From NCBI GenBank assembly GCA_002437945.1, contig DJSB01000048.1, positions 19,764 through 83,763 of the forward strand: 64,000 nt of DNA, read 5' to 3'. The notes below the pieces were generated by a model. It was not told where the DNA came from. It was given only the letters and a program-made list of their open reading frames with translations, and did not search any database. This document shows, in pieces, positions 23,301 to 35,300 of the stretch (positions are counted from its first letter, which is position 1; each line of letters starts with the position of its first letter). A program made the translations under genes and the position numbers. Source of the DNA: Christensenella sp. UBA6345 (GTDB taxonomy: Bacteria; Bacillota; Clostridia; Christensenellales; UBA1242).

Positions 23301-26300
23301 TGCGTAAGCCTTAATGGTATCAGAAGATGAATATGTAATATCCATATCAGTAGCACCAGTTTTTAAAGTATTACCTATTTCTGGGAAAGTTACTTTAAAT
23401 GACTGATCTGATAGTTTACCACTTAATGATTGCCACAAGTTATTGCTTACTATGCTCTTAACATCACTTGTCCATTGGTTAAGTGCAAAAGCATAGTCTA
23501 ATTGTAAAAGTCCATCTTGAGTGTATAGGTTATCATTAGTGATTCCTTTATTATATAAACCTATTAAACCACCAATATAACTAGAAGCATAAACACTTGC
23601 TGTAGTATACACATGACCGAAGAAGTTAGCCCCTGCAGATACACCTACTATGCCACCTGCAGATTTTGCTCTAGCATTAATTACATTAACTCTAGAATAA
23701 CTATCAACGATTATACTACCTACAAAAGTACCTGAATTGATTTCATAGTAAGTTAATTTATCGCCAGTCAATATTGGCATTACACCACTATATCCAGCAA
23801 TACCACCAATACCAGTAGCAATTGTATCGCCGAATAAATTATCTTTTTCGCCCGTAGCCTTTTTACCAGTATTAAAGTTGCTATCAACTTCTTTTTGAAT
23901 CTCGGAAATATATTCAACATACACTTGTTCAAGCATACCATAGTTTTCACCAACTATACCACCTGCATAGTTGTATCCCCTAATTTCTTGAACAAATGCT
24001 GGGTCAGATACTTCGCCATCGCCCAATATTTCGCCAATTAAATATTTACTACTCTTTATATGGGTATTTTCATCTACCAAGCCAAATAATCCACCCGCAT
24101 GATCAGCAGCGATATATCCACCATTTTGAACTGTTAAACGATATATCTTACTTTCACTTGGTTTTGTTTGGCTCTTCCTAATATTTTCAGTCGCTGAATT
24201 ATTATCATCTATGACTCTATAAGTAGTATCAGTATTTGATAATAAAGTACTAGGCATATTAGAACGGTTGTTACCATTAATAATACCTGCGATAGAACCA
24301 GCATAAGACATTTTTCTTAAATTAGCCACTGTATTAGTTTTATCTAGAGCATAAGAATTATAGTAAATATAGTTATTATCACCATTTTTAAGAATAGCAT
24401 CTGTATCCAATGTGGTTACATCAGTTACATTACCTGTAGAACTACTAAATGTAGCAACAACACTTACATTATCAGTAGTAATATCAACTATATTGTTGGA
24501 GTTATCTGTATTTATAATTAAACCAGCAAGTCCACCAACAATATTTTGTCCTCTGACATAAACACCACTTTCTCCACTTAATTTAATGTTAATTAAAGCA
24601 GTGTCATATATAGAACCAGCCAAAGTACCAACTTTTACTGCTTGTGCAGAGTCAACACCAGTTATTTCTATATTAATATTCATAATTGATGTTTTTACAG
24701 TTGTATTAGTTGCACTATTTTTAGTTAATTCATTCTTTTGGTCTGAAGTTAAACCAATTTGGTTAAACAATCCATAGTTTTCATGAATTGTAGATTGATT
24801 TTGGTCAACCAATCTTAATCCAGATATAGTCATACCATTACCATCTAATCTTCCTGCAAATACTATATCATTAATATGTTTACCATCAACAACAAGGTTG
24901 TTAAGAATAATTTGACTGAAATCCAAATTGTTAATAATTCTTACATAGTGTGGCATATTAGCAGACACTGAAGAACTTTGACTATTGGATTCACTTGTAA
25001 TACCGAATACATAAGCACTAGTATTATTACCCAAGTTAACTCTTCTAGAATTGTTAATTATAAATGTAACAAACTCTGTAGCATTATTAACAAGCAATGG
25101 GTTAATATCAGAACCATAGTACTCGTTGTTATCATATTCATAATCATATCTAGCCTGATTAGTATCAGCATCAACTACTGTGTCAACCAATACTCTATGT
25201 GAGAAAGTATCTACAGATGAAGCAGAAACTAGTCTTGGTCCATAGTTAAAGTTGTCATTATCTATTAACCATACATTATTAACATCTTGTCCTGCAGCAA
25301 AATTAAATCCGTTAAATGAGCCAGTGTCTCTAAATGGATTGTTATTATTAGCAGATTCGGCAGTAGATGCCTTACCAGATAGTCCTATTGCAGGTTCAAG
25401 TTCATTAGCAACTTCACCTTCATATACCAAGTAGAAACATGATAGATATGTGCCATTGTTGTTGTATTCACTGTCATCATCAATACCTGTAAATGCACCG
25501 TGAGCCCAACTATTATTAGAATTTTTAGCAGTAGAATATGCATTAGTGATACTACCATCATTATTATATACGAATCCACCACTACCACCGCTATTGGTTG
25601 TAATATAGATGTTAGAGTATGCATTACTGATTTTTCCGCTATTTTGATATACAAATCCACCAATAAAGCCTTTACCTTCTAACGATACTTCTTGTGAAGC
25701 CCTATAATTTTCAACTCTAATACCTTCTACCATACTATTAAATATGTTACCAGATTCGGAGTTGTCTACTACAAAGCCCGCAGTATTAGTACCTTCAAAT
25801 ATTACGCCAGTGTTAATTACACCAACACCTAATGCATAGCAGTTAGCCACGATACCATTATTGGTATTAACGAATGCACTAATATTCTTACCACCTATTA
25901 ATGTAAATGGATAAGTGGTTAAAGTAGTATATTTTTCTTTTACATTACTATGACGTTCTTCACTAGTACCAATATCGTCATAATTAACAGCGTTTAGTCC
26001 TACATATGAGTTAGAGATAGTACCATTATTAATACCTACCAATCCACCAACTCTAGCATCTACTAAACTACCATCTATATAACCTGTTGTGCTTGCAATT
26101 AATAAGTTATTACCATCAATACGACTAGAACCATTAGTCGAAACACTCTTGGTACTAATTATTTTAGCATTAGTAATTGAACCATTATTTTCACCAGCAA
26201 GTATACCAAAGGTAAATGATGTTACACCCATTAAATCAATATCTGGTGTAGATGCTTCTGGATCTTGACGCAACATTGCTCTTGCTTGTGAAGATTTAAT

Positions 26301-29300
26301 CAACATATCAGATATGTCAATTGTAATATTTTTTATAACTGTATTTTCCGATACTGTTTCAAACAAACCAATATTAGTTACATTGCCTGCTTTATACTTA
26401 TCGGTATTAAAGCCCTTAATAGTAATGTAATGTCCATTACCATCTAACGAACTAAAGTTAGCACTGAATGGGTAGTAATTATCAAGAACAATATCATTAA
26501 CCAAGATATAGTGTCCTTCGGTTACCGCACCTATTTCATTGTTAGTTCCATCAGTATTTAATCCACCCAAAGCCATAAATTCTTCTACAGTTTCTATTGG
26601 ATTAGGGTGATCATAAGTAGAGTTATCTTTAATAACTAATACAAAATCAAATGTTAACTCATAAATGTCATATCCATAATTTATATTTGTATATAAACTA
26701 GGAACACCTTTGTTATCGTAATAATACTTTAATCTATAACTGATTACATCAGTATTACTTACTTTTTTAGTTTTTATTGCAAAATAATGGGTATTATTAA
26801 AGTCTGACATTGTCAAACTAGCAAACTGGAAGTTGGTATAAGTTGTGTTTCTAAACATAGACTCATACTCGTTATTGCTATTTAATCTCCACCAGTTGTT
26901 AATATAATCCCCACTACCATATGGTATAGTAATACCACTTGCTTCGTTTTCAAATGCACCTATCAAAGTATTAGCATAGGTGTTTTTACTGTCTTTTACA
27001 GTATCCAATATAACTTTTAATGGGTGAGTTGTACCGCTTAATGCTTCGTACTCATATCTACCATCAATATAAGTTGTACCTTCAACTCTTATGCCAGTAA
27101 TTAAATATTCAACAATATATAATTTTATCGAACTTGTAACATTCTCTAATATATTATTTATTGTTTTTGATGCTGTTGCATTTACAATTACTGTATCACC
27201 TGCAGTAGCACCTACATTAATATTTAAGTACCATTTGCCAGTAGTTACATCTTTATAAACTTCAACATTTTTAGCATCATTATTTGCTGTGCTAGCAGAT
27301 AATACAATGTCACCTTCAAAGTTAACTGCATTTACTTCAAGTTCGACTGTACTACCCTTTGCAACAATACCTTCACTCTTACCATCAACTGTTATCGATA
27401 CACTTGGTAGTGGTTGAGCCTTTAGAGTAATAATATCGCTTCTTATCTCTGTTTCTTCCTTACGGCCAGTAACAGGGTTTGTATATGTCTTATATGAAGT
27501 AGCCCTAAATGTAATTGGTTGATTTTCTTGAACATTGCTATTCAAAGTAACCAATACATAATACCAGTTATTATAGTAAATTTGTGAACCATCAATAATC
27601 ATACTTTGGTTCTTTAATTTAAGTCCTTTAAATCCTGGTAAATATTCTGGTTGTTCAATTATTGTTTGATAACCAGTAATATAGTTAGTTTCATTACCTG
27701 AAACCACTGCCAACTGTTGAGCAAATGCAACCATTGGCCCCATATCATCATCTACTGTTAGAGTAATATAGTCTGCATTACTAAAGTTAGGAGTAAGTTC
27801 AAGTTTAAGTAATCCAGATCTAGCAGGAACAATATATTCAGATTTTTCTTCTTGTGGATAAAAACCACCTTCCATTGTTTCTGCACTAGCATAGTATGAC
27901 ATTTTAACTTCATTTACATTACGTGGGATAATCTTTATATCAAATGTAGATAGAAGATCTGTATTACTATATGGATAAAATTCAATACGATAATTAACAT
28001 CGTTAAGGTTGTAAGTAACCCCACCTGTACGATTACGATATTTTTCAGCGTTAAATGAAATTCTAATCTTTTGAATTAATTTAACTTTCAATACATTATC
28101 AGTTTCTTCTATTTTCTCTTCAAGTAATTCTATATTAAGTAAACTATTATTAGTACCAGTACCGGTCATATCAAGAGTAAATGAACCATTAGATCTGTTA
28201 GTAATAGTATCAATAACTCTAGCATATACCACTTCGTCTACTTCGTAAGACTCTCCTATTTTTGTAAAACTACTTGTTATTGTAGTAATAGTTAAATCCA
28301 AAGTAGATACTGGGTCTAGATTAGCAAATGCTTTATCTATAGTAATACTTTCAGCACGTGGAATAATGTTAAATTTATAGAATTTCTTTAATTTTTCTAG
28401 AACTATACAATTATTAATTTTCTTACCACTAGAAGCAGTTTCGGTAAGTGTTGTACCGAATCCAGCATCTTCACTCTTTATAAATGGTGTGATAGAGAAT
28501 TCGAATATACCATTATAGTTGCCTCTAAAGTTAAATTCGCCAAAACTGTTATATAGGTAAGTTACACCTTTTTCAAGTTGAACATTATTAACTAAAGCCT
28601 GACCTTCGCCTTCGTCTGATACTTCTAATATAAAACCAACAGAAGTATTCTTAACATAAGTATTGTTAAAATCAATTAAATCTGCACTATCTTCATTAAT
28701 TGTGTCAGTCCAATACTGATATGTAGTGTCAATAATATGAGATATTGCACTTTCATCAGATGGCTTTTCGTTATAACTAATTACTTTATTCTCATTAACT
28801 GATAAGTTTTTGGATTGATATAAGTTAAAGTCACTTATACCCGACACAACCAAGATATTAATACTCTTGGTAATAGATGAATCAAGTTTGCTAGAAACTT
28901 TTAATACTGTAGTACCAGTACCCACTGTTCTAATAGTATTAGAGTTAACAATCTCCAACACACTACGATTAGAACTTGTTATATTGATACCTTTATCATA
29001 TATTGCAGATAAACCATATTTAGAAATATCAGCAATATCCAAATCAAAACTAATAGGAACTAATGGATAGATATAAGAGTCAATAGTAGTTAAACCAGCA
29101 TCGTCAACTGACATATTATACAAATCACTATCGGTATATGAAGTAACTAATCTGTATTTATTTAAGTTGCCATATACTCTATTAGTATTGGTTGTTAATT
29201 CATTGTAGAATAGTACTAAATTTTCGCCATCTTTAACGAATGACAAGTTATTAAATGCTAATGCCTTATATTTTTCATCAAGAATATTAATTGTAATATT

Positions 29301-32300
29301 GGTTGGCAAAATCTTAAATAACAATTTAGTATGACTATCAACATCAAATAGTACAGGTAAATTATTATTAATACCTTCACAAATAATCCAAGGTTGAGTG
29401 TAGTCTTGTTTAGTAGAACCATCTTCATTTTTAGTTGTATCATCAGTAGCAATATCTACTTTAAATGTTCTATTTTCACGATTATAGATACTTTGGTCTT
29501 TTAATGAAGCATAATTATATTGTAAATCACTAGATGTATAAACTGTTTTGTCTTCTACTTCTTGTTGTGTACCATCAACTATAGTTGTAATTATTTTTAT
29601 AGTAACTTTTCCTTCGCTTACAATATCAAATAATTTATAACTATTACCATTATTAACATTTTGGTCTATTATTGTGCCATAATTGTTAATTTGAGTATAA
29701 ACATTTTCTAATTCAACGTTTTTACCATAAGTAGTATTAATTGAATTAGTAGTTTTTACTGTATATATTTTTGTTTTGTCAGTATTTCCGCCACCTTCAC
29801 TAGGTGTATTACCTTCACCTGTGTTTCCGTCATCATTGTATACTTCTTTTTCTGTTAAAGTAGTTAAAGTCATAGTATCGTTGCCGATTATATGGCTAAA
29901 GTTGTCTACTACAGAGAAAGTAACTATAGTTTTTAAATATTTCTCATCTGGATTTTCTTCATCAACATATTCTTCAAATACATATTCAATTTCTACTTTA
30001 ATAACTTCACAACCATTTTCTTTAATAAAGTTGTTAAGGTTAATTTGAGTATCTGTTCCTGTATTTTCAATCCTTCTAGTAAAGTCACCATTCATAACGG
30101 TGTCACCTACTGTATTGGTTAAAAGTGTACCAATTACGTAGTAAGTTACTTTACCTTCATGATATCTTGAATAATCAGGGTTATTATCACTAGAGATATT
30201 CTTAAATCCAATAGAGTCTTGTGGAACATAATTAATCAAGGAGTAAGTAGGAACTGAATATCTAGCAATATTACCATACACATAAGAGTCTTTAATATTA
30301 AGTGCTTTAATACTTGTGCTTGGTGTGTTGTTAGAATTGTATGAAGTAATGTCTCCTGATTTATTTTTAAGTACATTACCTACTAATCCACCTACATATA
30401 CATCATTAGAAAGTTGAGTATATCCTGCATTAATATCTGCATTAAAGTATGAATTACGAATATTAGATGATGATGTAAAAGTAGATATTTGGTTAATGAA
30501 AGAGTAAACAGCATTATTTACGCCAAGTTGTTTTTCAAATCCGTTAGAATCAACTCCATTAACTTTTGAATTAATTTCTTCATTAATACCACGAGAATCT
30601 AAAGTACCAATTAAACCACCTATAGATTTAACGGCTTCGTTGCTTTCAAACAATAGCATATTACCATAATAAGTAGAGTTATCAATACTTTGTCCATTGA
30701 AATATGCTCTTACGTAACTATATGCAATATTAACATCAATACCATAACCGACCATACCACCTACATTAGTAGCACCTACTATAGTAGCAGTATCTATACC
30801 AGTCTGTCCTTGATTAGCAAATTCAACCAAAGTTGACATAATGTGAGATGCATTAGCAAAACCAAACACACCACCAATATTTTTATAGCCATACAATTTA
30901 ACTGGTAACACTTCTATATTATCAGCAAGAGTACTATCAGAATAACCAACTACACCACCGATATTAGCAGGTAATGCATTATTGTCATTTGTAATACTTG
31001 TAATATTGGCTACAACATTAAGATTGTACAAAGATTTAAACATTTCTGAAGCATACTGCATTGCAGTTATTCCAGTACCTAATTCCCTAGTGTCAGGAAC
31101 TGGATCACTATTAGACAATGTTAAGTTGTAATTATCTTTTGAACCAAGAATACCTTTTATATATACTACATTACCATTTCCATCAAATGAACGTGTAGGA
31201 TATTTATACTCTGTATATGTACGGAATGTACCGCTTACACCACCTAAATTAATATTAGGAAGTTCTTGTGTATTTTCTAATAGAGAATCGAGTTTAGATG
31301 TCCCTTTAAATACAATAGCGACATTAGAATTATAACTGTTATTGGTAAAATCTGAATTACTATCTTTTCCAGTGATAATACCAGTTATTTTTGATTTACT
31401 ATCATATGAATTACTTTCGCCATCAGCAACTTGAATAATATCTTCATCAATTGATAATACAGAAACTGTTTTACCAGTTAAGCCACCAACGTTAACATTG
31501 CTAATATCAGAAACAACATTAATTGAACCAGTAACAAAATTATTGTTAATTTTACCCTTATTAATACCGGCTATTGAACCTATACTAATCATGTCATTAA
31601 AGTTGTTACTTGAAGTTAAAACAAAATCATACTGAATATCATTTAATATTAAGTTTTCAATTTCTGCAGTTTCGGTTAATTGGCTAAATAATCCATAACC
31701 ATATTCTGGATTTTTGTATTGGCTAGTTAAATTATCACAGTTAACATTCTCTTCAATAGTTAAATTTTGAATAGAATGTTGTTGACTATAATATATACCA
31801 CCAATATTGTAAGTAAATTCACCATTAATACCACCAGCAAATGTGCCAAATGGTCTTATCTTTTCTCCCGCCATAGTAAATGATTGAGTTAACATATAAT
31901 AATATTTATTGTTACCACTTGCTATGTCTTCTGCTATACCCAAGAATCCTTGTGGGTCGCTTATTTCAAATGGATACTCTTTAGAACCATCTGCTACACG
32001 TATAGAAATTTCTAGGTATTTAGATGGAGAATCTTTATTTGTGCTTCTATCGTAATAGTAACTATCTTCTGCACTAATACGTATATATGTACGTCCAGCA
32101 CGTAAACTTGGTGCAATAACAATTTGATTACCGATAATACGATTATCACTGTCTACACCTTTAATTATTCTTGCTACACCATCATCTTCGATTTCTGCAA
32201 TCAAAGTTTTGTTGTATGCATCTTGTGGTAAAACATTAAATGTGATAGTTTTACCAACATTATTTTCATTAATCAATCTAGTATCAAAATACAATCCGCT

Positions 32301-35300
32301 TTCGCCTACACTAGGTATAATCTTTTCTACGGCTTGTGCTTTTTTAATAGTCAATTGTGTTTTTGTAGTAACAATTGGCTTTGAATATTGTTTTAATTGA
32401 GCATAAATATCTATCACAATGTTTCTAGAGAAAATAGCATCAATTATTGTCTTTGAATCTATTGCTGTATCTGTCAAACTAGAATATCTATTGGCTTTTT
32501 CTTCAATAGTAGTTAATCTACCACCAGTAGCATATTTATAGATTGCTTGTACAGTAAAGTTATTTCTGATATTTGGGTCGGCAATTAATGTAAGTATATC
32601 ACCTACAGTAATGTCACAATCGTCAATTTCCTGTCCATTAGCATCAACGCCTCTTAAGGAGTACAATACTTTCTTGTCATCAAAACTATATGTGATATCT
32701 ACATTTTCGTTAAGAGTTGCTGTAACTGGATAAGTAATAACACTATAATTAACTTTACTTGCTTCTTCTTTTAAAGAACCTAAAGAGTTAGAAACATATA
32801 CTGTTCTATTTTCAGGAGTTAAAGAAATACTTGTTATAGGTTCGATAATTACTAAATAGAACACTTTAGTAAATTCAACAGCATCGCCATTATTGTTATA
32901 GCCAGAAATTTTAATTTCTACTGGTATACCATTATCACTAGGAGTTTTTACCTTTTTAGTTACGATATATGGCATATCACTACCTTGGTCATATTCAACA
33001 TTGAAATATTCCCTATTCTGGTTAATTATAATATTGGAATTATAGTTAACTTTAGAGATATGTGGATTACCTTCAGCATCGTTAAGTACAACATAGTTGT
33101 ATACATTAATACCTACACGACTATCAATAGCCAAAGTTAATTTCTCGAATGTGGTATATCTAATAATGTCTTTTATACCATCTTCTTCAGTAGGTTGATA
33201 ATTTTCATCATAGAATTCAAATTGTTCGGTATATCCGATATAGTAATTATGTTTTTCTACGAAGTAAATATCCGAACTTACTTCTTTTTCATTATTAATT
33301 TCGATATGTACCTTATCAGCAGTTTCTGGTCCATATGTGATAGGTACAAATATATCAATAGTAACCCTTTTTACAATATCGTTAGTTGTAGAAATTTCAA
33401 GAACTACACGTGCTTGTTCGGCTTGCAAATTAGGTTCAAGGACTAATCTGTTATTACGTCCTATTATTTTACCTTCTTTATATACGATACTGAAATATTT
33501 ATTATTCATAGCGTCCATAGTAGAAGGTTGTTCGTTAACACTTAATACTTTTATGCTACTAATCAATTCTTTTAAATCAGCAGGTTGATTATCAATAGTA
33601 GCAAGGACTATTTCTGTATCATCGGTAGTTTGACCTGCATCGTCATATAGTGCTTGACGATTAGATGATTCAACATTGTTGGTTAATGCAGTATCGTTAT
33701 TTTTATTAATTGCTTTACCTGTAACTGCATTAATCTTAATCTCTGAATTAGTAGAAGGAATACGAATGTCGGTAACACCCAATTTCATTTCCATTGCTAT
33801 AGATTTAGAAATACTATATGTTACATAATTTTCAGAAGAAACACCTGATGGTGCTAAATTATAATAATATGTAAGATTGATTGTTGGTGGATATTCTTGT
33901 GCAAGAATATCTGTAATAAGTTCATCAGTATAAGAATGTTTAATAAATATCTTTGTACCAGAATCTAATACTGATCCATCATATACTGGAGTACCATTAG
34001 CCAAAGTTAAAGTTAATCCACTATTACCATCTACAGAAGGCGCATTAGATATAGACAAACTAACTTTATAGTTATTGTCTGGGTTTGGGGCTAAACTAAT
34101 AGATAATGGAGTACCCAAAGAATTATTGCCATATGCGTTATAAACAACAAGTTTATATCCTTCGGTAAATACGTTGTTACCATTGCTATCATAAGCGTTA
34201 AGTTCGGTAGCAAAATCTTTAACTATGATTCTTACTTTGATAGTCATAGTAAACATACCTTCGTAGCCTACTCTATCAACATAAAGTTCAAAAATTTCAG
34301 TACCTGTCTTTATTTGAGTAATATCATATTTTTTGTATGGATATTCTTGCTTGATACCGCTATAACTATAACGGTCTTGGTCTTCAACCTTACTGGTTGC
34401 TTCAAAGATAGATTTACTATCTGTTTCTTTATTGTCTTTGTTGCTTGTAATAGAATATTTTTGGTCTATGGTATAATCACTAGACAACTTTACTGTAAGT
34501 TCACGTGAATATACATATGGATTGGTAGGAATATTATGTCCAAGAATAATATCATAATATCCTAGATTATTTTTTGTAAGTGCAAAAGTACCATCTTCTG
34601 CAGTAGTCTCTAATACAAATTCGGATTCATCTACTATTTCTAATACCGGTACAGTTATTGTTTGAGTCCTAATACTAGAGTCATATTTAGATACGCCATA
34701 AACATTGATATATTTTTCTCCATTGTTCATAGGATAACTATCAACTTTTCTTGATGTCAAAATGTTATCATTGATTCTAGCATATACAGTTTCGGTAATC
34801 CCTGTACCATCACTTACACTAGACGAATCTGAACTATCGGCAATATAATATGTCATTTCTTTTTGGTTGGTATCTTCAGGCAAATATGTCATATATTTGC
34901 TTAAATCTACAAACCCACCATATTTAACTGCAATTGGAGATGAAGTAAATGAAGCACCTTTAACTGGTACATAAACCACGATGTTAATATCTTCGGTCTT
35001 ATTACCTTCATTGGTAGTTATGGTTAACTTACCTCTACCAGCCTTGATGGCGGATACCTTATATGTAGCACCATCTTTTGATGATGTAGTACCCGAAACA
35101 AGTTTGACATTAACTATATCGTCTACACCATTAAATGCATACTGGGTAATTGTAATACCTCCACTTATGGATTTACTTGTTCCAGCGACTTTAACATTAA
35201 TAGTTGTAGAAGAAGGATAATCAGTATTCTCTTCATCGTTATTAAGATAAAGGACTATATCTTGTGTAGATACAGACAAAGCAAAATTCTTGTATGGGTC